Source: JAAURS01 sp031362245
GTDB taxonomy: Bacteria > Cyanobacteriota > Cyanobacteriia > Thermosynechococcales > Thermosynechococcaceae
Direction of reading: 5' to 3'
Length of the DNA: 64,000 bases
Assembly (NCBI GenBank): GCA_031362245.1
Contig: JANLSD010000314.1
Coordinates: forward strand, 5,852 to 69,851
The notes under the pieces were generated by a model. It did no database searches, was not told where the DNA came from, and saw only the letters and a program-made list of their open reading frames with translations. Positions 21,301 to 28,766 of the stretch are shown here, in pieces. The position numbers and the translations under genes were made by a program. Position 1 is the stretch's first letter; every line of letters starts with the position of its first letter.

Positions 21301-23306
21301 CCACCCAAACCGTCAGCATCACCATCAATGGTACCAACGACGCCCCTATTATCACCAGCTTCAGTGACGATACTGGAGCTTCTGGGAGCGATCGCATCAC
21401 CAAAGACAACACCCTCACCCTCTCTGGCACCGCTGAAGCCAAAAGCACCATTCAGCTCTTCAACGGCCTGATCTCCCTAGGAACCACCACCACTAATGGA
21501 CTAGGTGCCTGGAACTTAACCACCTCAGTACTTTCTGATGGCATCTACAACTTAACGACTAAAGCAACCGATGCCGTCGGCAATACCAGTGCATCCTCTG
21601 CGCCATTAAGCATGACCGTAGATACCTTAGCGGCAGCAGCACCCACGCTATCCCTTGCGATCGACTCAGGCAGTTCCTCAATTGATAAAATCACGAACTC
21701 GGGAATCATCAACGTGGGTGGACTGGAAACCGGAGCAACCTGGGAATATAGCACCAATAGCGGCACCACTTGGACAGCCGGAACAGGCAGTAACTTTACA
21801 CTCACTGTGGACGGTATTAAAACCGTTGTGGTGCGGCAGACTGACCTCGCAGGCAACACCTCCAACAATTCTGCACCCTTTACCTTCACCCTCGACACCA
21901 CAGCACCCAACAAAACCGCCACGGTCAACACCATGACCCTGGACTTTGGGACTTCAAGCACAGATTTCCTCACGAATAATGGCAGTGCAGGACGTATCTA
22001 CAACGGCACCTTATCAACAGCCCTAAGCGTAGGTGAAAGCCTACAAGTCTCCGTAGATGGCGGCACCACTTGGGGCAACGCCACTGTCAACAGCACCACC
22101 TGGAGCTTTATCGACAACACTGCTAAAAGCAGCAACTGGACAATTCAAACCCGTGTGGTTGATACTGCGGGCAATGGAACCATTCAGGGTAAAGCTGTTA
22201 CCCTAGATCAGCAAATTTCTGCTGCAAGTGCCGTCACCCTAGATCTACTGGCAAGCAGCGACTCCGGCAGCAGCACCACCGACAACTTGACCAATCTTGC
22301 GTTGTCTACCTTTGCGATCGCCTTTGATGCCACCAAGGCCCAAGCTGGCGATATCGTCGAAGTTCGCAAAGGTTCCACCGTCTTAGGTTCAACCACCCTG
22401 ACTCCCACCCAAGTCAGTACTGGCATCGCCAATGTAACCCTGACCACAGCCCTCACAAGCGGGTCAAATATCCTCTCCGCTGTCCACCGCGACCCAGCAG
22501 GCAACAGCGTCATCGGTTCAAGCACCCTTGCCGTCACCCTCGATACCACAGCACCAGCCGCTGCGACTGTGAACGGCTATACCGCCACCAGCGTTGTTGG
22601 CACGACAGAACCCAATGCAACGGTCTTGTTATCCACCAGCGCCAGCGCTCCGACCACCTTTGCCGCCACAGCTACCGCCGCTGCAAATGGCAACTACACC
22701 CTCAATACCCCTACCTTGGCTGGTTCTAGCGCTGGAACTACCTATTACCTCTATGCTCAAGATGTTGCTGGCAACTTGAGTACGGTCAATAGTAGCCAAA
22801 AAGTCATTGTGGGAACCGCTGGAGCCGATACCCTAATCAATGTGGGTAGCACCGCTGGCGACCTCTTAGTGGGTGGCCTTGGAACTGACACCGCTCAGTA
22901 TGCCGTGGCCAGTAATGCGATCGCCCTAACCGGTCAAGTCACGACGGCAAACATTACCTCCGGCAGCATCAATACTAGAACCGCAAATATTGACGTTCTC
23001 ACGGGTCTCGAAACGCTTCAATTCTCAGGGGCGGGCTACAGTGGCGTAGGTACAGGGGCGAATCAGCTTAGAAGTAGCGTTCAAACCAACCTCAGTAATA
23101 ACTCCATTACCGCCCTTGCGGGAGCCTATGATGCCACCACAGGGATTTTCACCCTTGGATCGTCACCATCCAATAACGCCACCCTGGTTGCCTTTGATTC
23201 CAACGCGGCTAATGGCACCAACTATGAAACATTCTTGTTACTAGACAAAACCTCTATTGTGGGTGGTCTGAGTGTCGGAGGTGGAACCGTTACACTAGGG
23301 CTTTAA
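15378..23306 (+). CDS. Giant DUF4347 / FG-GAP / cadherin-like surface protein
   Basis: A 2642-residue, probably exported adhesin-like protein. In order: DUF4347 (about 55-215, CELLVVFDARV...), a region of propeller-like repeats (218-475), a Calx-beta-like domain (482-598), seven FG-GAP/VCBS units built on GDFNGDGKLD (614-945), about ten cadherin-like/VCBS units of three sequence types (948-1995), Ig-like Bap-type domains (1995-2485) and a C-terminal RTX-like remnant (GTAGADTLINVG, 2485-2642). GDFNGDGKLD loops are calcium sites in this family. No classical signal peptide is visible, which fits a type I or other non-Sec route. The five type-C units (19540-20990) are nearly identical in DNA, and an 18-bp tandem duplication lies at 21090-21125, so copy number may vary or be misassembled. 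Ligand unknown. Confidence 0.85.
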   Translation: MMISAKPLNSSAFLNNMVFNTDLHSATLNQLNRNAMPIDGLEDGLITAQSKAVGCELLVVFDARVPDLSTLLKAVVEEARCYVLPEDEDAILVITRLLAETGAKRLALVAHGEPGLVHLGAYPLNREQIQVQSRLLQEWGVEEIALYSCEVAKGDGLAFIYQLSELTGAKIAASSTRIGASQLRGDWDLTVTLGNPNPSLVFEKSLLQSFQQILAIAISGFTESVYFSGLPSSTGLTIDPLTKSIFVAGMDTNGTLRRIDENRLLSIVTPDFTPASGFYPYVATDIQFANGFVYTTLSDGSLVRINVSTGTSQILTTFAGIGIESGLDIRNNKIYVTDGEGPSNQLLEFDLSTGISTVKISGLPPSAYGFEYDPTQNKFYFAANGNSFYKADPQTGTYQLLSTAPSGVGNFAIDPTGNFLYARVGSDILRISTANGSYTTFQTGLSGDSLGDLAFGPSSLGNGSSLYIVNGSSIIETSGFPPLTLTPQVLALTLSAGNNPIEGGSNGTFTINLDAPAPVGGLVVNFTTSGSTATGTTDYAFTPGNGITALTANTFTISAGATSATLNVVAVADAVFDPNETIILNLATGSGYILGASTSATFTPPINFIGGISVVSMLTGDFNSDGKLDLVAVNPSSNVSVILGNGFGGVFSSSIFSGGASPSAMTAGDFNGDGKLDIAVANQASSNVSILLGNGSGSLSGPNLFSNGVASPSAIATGDFNGDGKLDLVVANQGSNDISVLFGNGFGGVSGFSTFLSGGITPSSLATGDFNGDGKLDLVVTNQASNNVSVILGNGFGGPLSSSSFSSGGITPSSITTGDFNSDGKIDFAVVNQASNNVSLLFGNGFGGVLNSSTFSSGGITPKSVTAGDFNGDGKLDLVVANQASNNVSVLIGNGFGGLSSPTILSSGGGFPTSVVAGDFDGSGKLDIAVASQASNNISVLLNNSVPTATLTIINNSAPTLQALAPGSYTDTPVNDIFTPLTGTLVGSDLDAGTTLTYGITGGTVNGTTSTRTSAYGTLTLNTLTRAYTYTPNATAINALSSNVSDSFVFTVSDGLLSATQSFTVNITGANDTPTLAAITPSSYIDTTINDTFPTITGTLAGADRDSGQTLIYGITGGTVVSGLSTLVGIYGTLTLNISTGAYTFTPNATAINTLSAGSNPTASFSVTISDGSLNTQKALIVNLTGANDAPTGAASATLTAGVEDTTYSITVASLLQGFADVEGDTLSVSGLTATNGSLINNGNGIYTFTPAANFNGTVNLSYNVVDGNGGSVAANQSFNVAAVNDAPVAATVSLASGTEDTAYTISATDLLVGFTDADGDTLSISGLSTTNGTLVNNNDGTYTFTPAANFNGTVNLSYNVVDGNGGSVGATQSFNIAAVNDAPVAVAAVNAVTEDSSITGSVSGFDVDTGETATLTYALVDPAPTGLTFNSDGTYTFDASSYDSLAAGQTQVLSIPFTANDGIDTSTSANLTITITGTNDIPVAVASSNTVNEDATITGSVTGTDVDTGETATLTYALVGSAPKGLTFSNDGTYTFDASSYDALPDGATQNIIIPFTTTDVNGATSAPVNLVITITGTNDTPVATSAVNAVLEDATITGSVSATDADTGAVLTYALVSAAPTGLTFNADGTYSFDSSSYDYLAVGQTQVLSIPFTANDGIDTSTAANLTITITGTNDVPVAVASSNAVNENASITGSVSATDADTGAVLTYALVTAAPTGLTFNNDGTYTFDASSYDSLATGQTQVLSIPFTANDGIDTSTAANLTITITGTNDTPVATSTVNSVLEDASITGSVSATDADTGTVLTYALVNTAPTGLTFNNNGTYTFDASSYDSLAAGQTQVLNIPFTATDGIATSTAANLTITITGTNDAAIITGTSTGSVLESGTSTSGTPTATGDLNATDVDNTSDVDNTSDTWTAVTTATASTNGYGSYTLTANGVWNYTLNNTNSTVQALNTGNTLTDTFTVQTIDGTTQTVSITINGTNDAPIITSFSDDTGASGSDRITKDNTLTLSGTAEAKSTIQLFNGLISLGTTTTNGLGAWNLTTSVLSDGIYNLTTKATDAVGNTSASSAPLSMTVDTLAAAAPTLSLAIDSGSSSIDKITNSGIINVGGLETGATWEYSTNSGTTWTAGTGSNFTLTVDGIKTVVVRQTDLAGNTSNNSAPFTFTLDTTAPNKTATVNTMTLDFGTSSTDFLTNNGSAGRIYNGTLSTALSVGESLQVSVDGGTTWGNATVNSTTWSFIDNTAKSSNWTIQTRVVDTAGNGTIQGKAVTLDQQISAASAVTLDLLASSDSGSSTTDNLTNLALSTFAIAFDATKAQAGDIVEVRKGSTVLGSTTLTPTQVSTGIANVTLTTALTSGSNILSAVHRDPAGNSVIGSSTLAVTLDTTAPAAATVNGYTATSVVGTTEPNATVLLSTSASAPTTFAATATAAANGNYTLNTPTLAGSSAGTTYYLYAQDVAGNLSTVNSSQKVIVGTAGADTLINVGSTAGDLLVGGLGTDTAQYAVASNAIALTGQVTTANITSGSINTRTANIDVLTGLETLQFSGAGYSGVGTGANQLRSSVQTNLSNNSITALAGAYDATTGIFTLGSSPSNNATLVAFDSNAANGTNYETFLLLDKTSIVGGLSVGGGTVTLGL

Positions 23307-23341
23307 GGCTGAAATAACTGATGAGTCTAAGTTTGAGCGTT

Positions 23342-23461
23342 CTGCATTACCCCACCCCAACCCTCCCCTTGTACTGGGCGTAGCCGCCCTGAAAGAGCTA
23401 GAGGAGGGAGCTAGTCCATATTCTTCCCCCCTTTATAAGGGGACTGAGGGGGGTAATGCAG
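23342..23461. mobile_element. MITE-like element, copy 1 (120 bp)
   Basis: The ends CTGCATTACCCC and GGGGTAATGCAG are perfect inverted repeats. The interior contains CCCTCCCCTTGTA, AGTCCATATTCTTCCCCCCTTTATAAGG in two parts, and GGACTGAGGG. The same sequence recurs inverted at 41570-41673. This copy carries about 29 extra bases in the middle (CTGGGCGTAGCCGCCC...). There is no open frame. It lies just after the giant gene. Confidence 0.75.
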
Positions 23462-23799
23462 GGTTTTTAGCAAGAATCCAACTTGTTGTGTACACCGTAG
23501 CTTTACAAGGTGGGACTAAGGGGAGATGCAAGTTTTACAGGCTACAACCAACCTAAACGTTCACCATTGAAATTTACGCCACAATCCTTCAGGAAACGTC
23601 TCAAGGTTCCTCACCTATGATGAAAGATCGATAGGGCTTGGAGCATGGCGGGCTATGATGAAATGAGCGTCTGCGGTGTAGGCGTAGATGCAGTCTACCC
23701 CTCACCTCGCCCACGTTAAATTCTTTCGCAGAACCCACTATCCGTCGATGTGGTGGGCTAATGTTCATTTATGCGTTACATCAACACAGGGACATCAAA

Positions 23800-24036
23800 A
23801 TGTCAGAAACAGCAGATTCCTTAGTAGAGACATCTACAGAACAGCCCACCCCTGAAGCGCTGACTGAAATCATCGCTGAGCTTGAAGAATATCGAGAGCG
23901 TTTAGTGAGTGACACCTTGGCAATGGCACAGCGAGCCAAAATCATGAAGGCTAAAGCACTAGAAACATTAGAACCTAGCCTTGCTCAAATTGATGCCCAG
24001 CTTGAGGCACTTCGCAAGCAGCAGATCGGTTCCTAA
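23800..24036 (+). CDS. Small acidic helical protein upstream of the phycoerythrin lyase gene
   Basis: A 78-residue frame starting at ATG 23800 (MSETADSLVETSTEQPTPEA); an upstream ATG at 23761 adds 13 unlikely residues. After a disordered acidic N-terminus the rest is predicted to form two amphipathic helices (TEIIAELEEYRERLV... and LETLEPSLAQIDAQLEALRK). No domain is recognised. It ends 50 bp before the CpeF-like gene on the same strand, so it is probably co-transcribed and may take part in phycoerythrin assembly; this is inference from position only. Confidence 0.6.
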   Translation: MSETADSLVETSTEQPTPEALTEIIAELEEYRERLVSDTLAMAQRAKIMKAKALETLEPSLAQIDAQLEALRKQQIGS

Positions 24037-24086
24037 AGGATCGAGATCCAAGCAAAATCCACTGTTTATTTCTAGGAAACACTTGA

Positions 24087-24989
24087 ATGGGTGATTTAAG
24101 CCAAAGCAACACAACAGCAGAAGATGCGATCTTGGAGATTCAATCCAGCAACGATGCGCTCCTGGAGCGCGTTGAAGAGCAGATCACCCTAGAAACCCTG
24201 GATGTGTCCGATCAAATTGTTCTGCAACAACTGGTAGAAGGATTGGGCGACCCCCGTGGCCTAATCCGCCTGCGATTTGCAGAAACCCTGGGAGAAATTG
24301 GGGAAGTCGCCACCCCGCTCCTCAGAAATGCATTGGCGAGCCATACCAACGTAGTTGTCCGACGGGCCGCTGCAAAAACGCTCACCATTATTGGAGATTC
24401 CAGCGCAGTCCCAACGCTCCTTCATTCTTTCTTGAACGATGAAGATACCGTCGTCCGCAGTTCCTCTGCTGGAGCCTTAGCGAGAACAGGCGAAGCTGCC
24501 GTCCCCGCCTTGCTGGACATTTTGGCCTCCCCAGACCAGCCAGAAGATACCAAAGGACATGCGGCCTGGGCTTTAGCTTTCATTGGTTCAGAAGCTGCTG
24601 AATACCTATACAAGGCGCTTAATTCCGACTCTATTGATGTGCGGTGTGCCGTGATTGGGGCGATCGCCCACGTTGCCCAAGAGCAAGGCGATGAAAAATC
24701 TTGCAGTATTCTCATCACTGCCCTCACCGATCCTGAGCCAACCATCCGCGCCGAAGCTGCCACAGCTTTTGCCCAAGTCAATTATCCGCCTGCGATTCCG
24801 CACCTCATTCTGGCCACTAAAGATGCCGATCTTGAAGTGCGTAAAGCAGCCGTTAGTTCCCTAGGCAAAATAGGAGGACAGCCTGAAATCGAACCCCTAC
24901 GATCGGCCCTCCAGGATTCAGAAACCGTGGTGCAGGTTTTGGCAAAACTGGCGATCGCCCAAATTGAGAACCGTGTCGAGGAGTGGTAG
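24087..24989 (+). CDS. cpeF: Phycoerythrin bilin lyase of the HEAT-repeat (E/F) clan, CpeF-like
   Basis: Predicted lyase or chaperone-lyase helping attach phycoerythrobilin to phycoerythrin. The 300 residues are almost entirely HEAT-like (PBS_HEAT) repeats: GDPRGLIRLRFAETLGEIG, NVVVRRAAAKTLTIIGD, DTVVRSSSAGALARTGE, STKG-like DTKGHAAWALAFIGSE, DPEPTIRAEAATAFAQVN and DLEVRKAAVSSLGKIGG. Length and the short N-terminal helix LERVEEQITLETLD favour CpeF (doubly linked bilin at beta-Cys50/61) over the shorter CpeZ. It lies 267 bp upstream of cpeB on the same strand. CpeF versus CpeZ or another clan member needs a tree; membership of the clan is secure. Confidence 0.7.
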   Translation: MGDLSQSNTTAEDAILEIQSSNDALLERVEEQITLETLDVSDQIVLQQLVEGLGDPRGLIRLRFAETLGEIGEVATPLLRNALASHTNVVVRRAAAKTLTIIGDSSAVPTLLHSFLNDEDTVVRSSSAGALARTGEAAVPALLDILASPDQPEDTKGHAAWALAFIGSEAAEYLYKALNSDSIDVRCAVIGAIAHVAQEQGDEKSCSILITALTDPEPTIRAEAATAFAQVNYPPAIPHLILATKDADLEVRKAAVSSLGKIGGQPEIEPLRSALQDSETVVQVLAKLAIAQIENRVEEW

Positions 24990-25185
24990 AGCATACCCCC
25001 TTTGGCGCGCCGTTTTGCACAATCCGACTGGCTCGTGAACCCCAACTTAGAGACAGAATTGATGCATGCCTGTACGCTGAAACCGTTCTCCGACAAGTAT
25101 CGTAACGTGAGAAGCCAAAGATGTTAAAGATTGTTGCTTAGTTTCTCATAACCGAGACGACTGCACACTTCATCTTCTACCTTCG

Positions 25186-25250
25186 GTATAGTCTCTTACA
25201 TTTAATCCATTTAAGAGATGCGGTTTTTATAGATCACAAATTTTAAGGAG
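25186..25250 (+). promoter_or_regulatory. Candidate cpeBA promoter and leader
   Basis: TATAGT at 25187-25192 is a good -10 box 64 bp before cpeB, without a matching -35, as in many activator-dependent phycobilisome promoters. It is embedded in GTATAGTCTCTTAC (25186-25199), which also fits GTAN8TAC, but no TAN3T box follows at 22-24 nt, so NtcA control is not supported here. A strong ribosome-binding site AAGGAG (25245-25250) precedes the ATG by six bases. Confidence 0.4.
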
Positions 25251-25256
25251 AGCGAA

Positions 25257-25811
25257 ATGCTTGACGCTTTTTCTAGAGCTGTAGTATCAGCAGACGCCAG
25301 CACTTCTACCGTATCTGACATCAGCGCCCTCAAAGCGTTTGTTGCTAGCGGCAACCGTCGTTTGGATGCAGTGAATGCAATTGCTTCCAACGCAAGCTGC
25401 ATGGTTTCCGATGCAGTTGCAGGTATGATTTGCGAAAACCAAGGGCTGATTCAAGCCGGTGGTAACTGCTACCCCAACCGTCGTATGGCTGCTTGCCTTC
25501 GCGATGCAGAAATCATTCTACGCTATGTAACCTACGCGCTATTGGCTGGCGATGCTTCAGCTCTTGATGATCGTTGCTTGAACGGACTCAAAGAAACCTA
25601 CGCTGCTTTGGGCGTCCCCACCACCTCCACCGTGCGTGCCGTTCAAATCATGAAGGCTCAAGCCGCTGCTCACATTCAAGACAATCCCAGCGAATCCTTT
25701 GCCGGTGCTAAGCTCCGCAAGATGGGTTCCATCGTTGTTGAAGATCGTTGCGCTAGCTTGGTTGCTGAAGCTTCCAGCTACTTTGACCGCGTGATTTCAG
25801 CTCTGAGCTAG
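25257..25811 (+). CDS. cpeB: C-phycoerythrin beta subunit
   Basis: Light-harvesting biliprotein of the phycobilisome rod, forming (alpha-beta)6 hexamers with CpeA. The 184 residues are the normal length. Bilin sites are all present: Cys80 in RRMAACLRDAE (equivalent to Cys82), Cys48/Cys59 for the doubly linked phycoerythrobilin (equivalent to Cys50/61) and Cys165 in VEDRCASLV. Asn70 in GGNCYPNRR corresponds to the methylated asparagine. The Cys48/59 pair and insertion distinguish it from CpcB/ApcB. The start is supported by AAGGAG six bases upstream. cpeA follows 72 bp downstream. Confidence 0.97.
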   Translation: MLDAFSRAVVSADASTSTVSDISALKAFVASGNRRLDAVNAIASNASCMVSDAVAGMICENQGLIQAGGNCYPNRRMAACLRDAEIILRYVTYALLAGDASALDDRCLNGLKETYAALGVPTTSTVRAVQIMKAQAAAHIQDNPSESFAGAKLRKMGSIVVEDRCASLVAEASSYFDRVISALS

Positions 25812-25883
25812 TTATTGCTCTTTGCAATCTGCTTTAAAGACTGAAACATAAGCTCACAGTACAAAATCTTGGAGATTTAAGAA

Positions 25884-26378
25884 ATGAAATCCGTCGTTAC
25901 CACCGTTATCGCGGCTGCTGATGCTGCTGGTCGTTTTCCTAGCACCTCTGATTTAGAGTCAGTACAAGGTTCTATTCAACGTGCTGCTGCACGTTTAGAA
26001 GCTGCTGAAAAGCTCTCTGCCAACCTAGATAACGTTGCTAAAGAAGCTTATGATGCTTGCATCAAAAAGTATTCCTACCTCAACAATGCTGGTGAAGCAA
26101 ACTCCAACGACACTTTCAAAGCAAAGTGTGCTCGTGACATCAAACACTACCTTCGCTTAGTTCAGTACTGCCTCGTAGTTGGCGGTACAGGGCCTTTGGA
26201 TGAGTGGGGTATTGCGGGTCAGCGTGAAGTTTACCGTGCATTGGGTCTTCCTACCGCTCCTTACGTTGAAGCATTAAGCTTTGCACGTAACCGTGGTTGC
26301 ACACCTCGTGACATGTCTGCTCAAGCATTGACTGAGTACAATGCACTGCTTGACTATGCAATCAACTCTCTCTCCTAA
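25884..26378 (+). CDS. cpeA: C-phycoerythrin alpha subunit
   Basis: Partner of CpeB in the phycoerythrin hexamer. The 164-residue length is exact for CpeA. Two phycoerythrobilin sites are visible: Cys82 in KAKCARDIKHYLRL and Cys139 in ARNRGCTPRDM; the second is absent from phycocyanin and allophycocyanin alpha chains and marks this as phycoerythrin. The ribosome-binding site is GGAG at about 25870. Codon use is strongly biased, as in other highly expressed photosystem genes. The cpeY gene follows at 26529. Confidence 0.97.
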   Translation: MKSVVTTVIAAADAAGRFPSTSDLESVQGSIQRAAARLEAAEKLSANLDNVAKEAYDACIKKYSYLNNAGEANSNDTFKAKCARDIKHYLRLVQYCLVVGGTGPLDEWGIAGQREVYRALGLPTAPYVEALSFARNRGCTPRDMSAQALTEYNALLDYAINSLS

Positions 26379-26528
26379 TTCATTACTTGGTCTCACGTTG
26401 TAAGACTGGTTTTGAATGAGATAGATTCTTTACAAACCTGAAGGTTCTTGGTTTTTGCTTCACCCGTTAAGGTTAAGTAACTGCACAGAGTCTTCAGGTC
26501 TGTTTTATGGGTGCCCAGTAAGACGGTT

Positions 26529-27809
26529 ATGGATAAACGATTTTTTAATTTTTATAATCTGACGGAAGAGCGTGCGATCGCCCTCCTCGACACGCCCCAA
26601 GACCAAATCGGAGAGGAAGATTCGCGCTACATTGCGGCCTCCCATTTGGTCAATTTCCCCTCAGAGCAGTCCATCCAAGCCCTGATGCGAGCCGTGCAGC
26701 AAACCGATCCAGTGCTGGAAAATCGGATTGCAAGGCGTAAGGCGATCGAAACCCTAGGGCGATTAGAGGCTAAGCAAGCCCTGTCTGTGATCAAACTGTG
26801 TCTTCAGGATGAGGACTGCTACGCCGTTGAGAATGCCGCCTGGGCGATCGGAGAAATTGGCACGCAAGATCCGGTGACGCTCGAAGCCGTTGCTCAAGCA
26901 CTCAGTCGGCCTGGACAAACCTATCGGGTAATCATCCACACCCTGGCGAAGTTAAATTATCAACCTGCCCTAGAGCGCATTAAGGGATTTGTGGCAGATT
27001 CTGATCTGCCGACGGCGAGTGCTGCCATTACCGCAGTGTGTCGCTTAACCCAAGACTATAGCCAGATTACGAAAGTGGTGGCTATGATGCAAAGCCCTAA
27101 TGTATTGGCGCGGCGTCTCTCCATCCAAGATTTAATGGATGCCAAGTATTACGATGCCATTCCTGATATTGCCCGTTGCCCTGTCTCTTTAGTGTTTCGG
27201 CTGCGTGGGATTCGGACGCTTGCAGAGCTGGGTATGGCCGATGGGTCTTTGACCTTCGCCGAGGTGCAGCCCTACTTAGAAAAAACGCTGTACGACCATC
27301 CCAAGGGGTTAAGTTTAGTTCACACCTGTCCCCAAACCCCAGACCTATCAACCTTAATTCAGCAGCTTTACGAAACGGATTTTGGTCGTTGTTACCTGGC
27401 AACCCAAACCATCTTGGAACATTATGCCGCCGAAGCCCCTGCGGCCTTGTTTGCTACCTACAAAGACGAAGCCCACAATGACTACGGTGCCCATTTCCAT
27501 GTGATGAAGCTGATGGGATGGCTCAAGCATGCCCCTGCTTACGATTTGCTGATTGAAGCCCTGCACAATAAGCAGCCTCAGTTTCAAAAGTCGAGGGCAG
27601 CGGCGGCGATCGCCCTGGCTGAACTCGGCAACCCCAACGCCATCCCCGATCTCAAGGCTTGTCTGGAGGTTAAAATTTGGGATCTACGGTATGCGGCTTT
27701 GATGGCCCTTGAGCGCTTGGGTGATCTCAGCAGTCATGCAGCGTTGGTGCAAGATCCTGATGGATTGATTGCGGCAAAAGTGGCCCATACCCTTAAGATC
27801 TCGAATTAA
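26529..27809 (+). CDS. cpeY: Phycoerythrin alpha-subunit bilin lyase CpeY
   Basis: E/F-clan lyase that in characterised strains attaches phycoerythrobilin to Cys82 of CpeA, assisted by CpeZ. The 426 residues begin MDKRFFNFYNLTEERAIALLDTPQD, typical of CpeY, followed by HEAT-like repeats (RRKAIETLGRLEAKQAL, DCYAVENAAWAIGEIG, KSRAAAAIALAELGNPNAIPDLKACL, DLRYAALMALERLGDL). A GTG at 26511 would add six residues; ATG 26529 is preferred because the family starts there. It lies 150 bp after cpeA in the same direction. No cpeZ follows, unlike the cpeYZ pair of Fremyella. Confidence 0.9.
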   Translation: MDKRFFNFYNLTEERAIALLDTPQDQIGEEDSRYIAASHLVNFPSEQSIQALMRAVQQTDPVLENRIARRKAIETLGRLEAKQALSVIKLCLQDEDCYAVENAAWAIGEIGTQDPVTLEAVAQALSRPGQTYRVIIHTLAKLNYQPALERIKGFVADSDLPTASAAITAVCRLTQDYSQITKVVAMMQSPNVLARRLSIQDLMDAKYYDAIPDIARCPVSLVFRLRGIRTLAELGMADGSLTFAEVQPYLEKTLYDHPKGLSLVHTCPQTPDLSTLIQQLYETDFGRCYLATQTILEHYAAEAPAALFATYKDEAHNDYGAHFHVMKLMGWLKHAPAYDLLIEALHNKQPQFQKSRAAAAIALAELGNPNAIPDLKACLEVKIWDLRYAALMALERLGDLSSHAALVQDPDGLIAAKVAHTLKISN

Positions 27810-27874
27810 ATGAACTTTAACAGTACTGCCATCAATTCAATCAGTTTGAGAGTTGATCGAAGTAGGTTTGTTGT

Positions 27875-28534
27875 TCATGTTTCGCTGCTTTTCTTGCAGT
27901 CATTTCGTAGCAACCAAACATTCTCTTTTGCTGCACATTTTCCCTTCAATCCACCAGAAACATTCGTGCTTACAATTAGAGTTAAATCATAATTATCTTG
28001 ATAATGCTGCCTTACTTCCTCATTACTAATTGAAAAAGGAGGGCCATCCATCAAATTTTGGTCATACTCATAACAAATTAGCAACTGCGGCGCTTTATCA
28101 GTAATCTTCGTTAAATGTGCTGTATATCGATCGCGCATTTGTTCTGGCAGAGCCACCAAGGCTGTTCTGTCATAGATTGCATCAACTGAGCCAAGCATAT
28201 TTCCAGACAAGTTAAATATATCACCAACAAATATGTCAATATTTTTTGCGCTGTAGTGATATAAATTATCCATTTCTGATATTTTTGGATCCATCCCAAG
28301 CTCTGTAAATAATTGATTGACAGCTATTTTACTCAATTCAGCTCCAGCAACCCGGTAGCCATTAGATAGTAGCCAAGCAATATCAAGGGTTTTACCGCAC
28401 AATGGTAAAAAGACACGACAGCCTTTGATTAAAGAAAGCTCTTGAAAATGTTCGACCAGTAGTGGGTTGGCTTCACTGTTATGGAAAGCAATGTCATTTT
28501 TTCCCCATCTTTGCTGCCAAAAATTTGCATCCAT
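27875..28534 (-). CDS. tpm: Thiopurine S-methyltransferase family protein (TPMT)
   Basis: SAM-dependent methyltransferase; bacterial relatives methylate selenium or tellurium oxyanions and thiopurines. The 219 residues include FWQQRWGKNDIAFHNSEANPLL at the N-terminus, the SAM-binding FLPLCGKTLDIAWLLSNGYRVAGAELS and the acidic loop D-A-I-Y-D-R-T-A-L-V-A-L-P after strand 4, all standard for TPMT. The length (218 in Pseudomonas) matches. It is convergent with cpeY, 65 bp apart, and lies alone. The natural substrate is unknown. Confidence 0.85.
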   Translation of the reverse strand: MDANFWQQRWGKNDIAFHNSEANPLLVEHFQELSLIKGCRVFLPLCGKTLDIAWLLSNGYRVAGAELSKIAVNQLFTELGMDPKISEMDNLYHYSAKNIDIFVGDIFNLSGNMLGSVDAIYDRTALVALPEQMRDRYTAHLTKITDKAPQLLICYEYDQNLMDGPPFSISNEEVRQHYQDNYDLTLIVSTNVSGGLKGKCAAKENVWLLRNDCKKSSET

Positions 28535-28766
28535 AATAGCCTCTCTAGAAATTCACTTACACATAACTATTTTTAGGCGAATTATGTTCCACTTATTCAC
28601 TCTATGAGGTATTTTAGGTAGATTCTTGTCCACATTTTATCCCGATTTAGATATTTAGGCGGAAAATGATGAATGGACTGGGTTCCTCAATAAAACGGAT
28701 GATCTTAAGCATCTTCTGTGGTATTGCCTCGATAAATCTTGACGTTTTCATAAATGGCAAAAGGCA

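Noticed and set aside
25186..25199. GTAN8TAC upstream of cpeB as an NtcA site
   Set aside because: No TAN3T at 22-24 nt; the sequence instead overlaps a good -10 box (TATAGT). One such chance match in the non-coding part of the window is expected.
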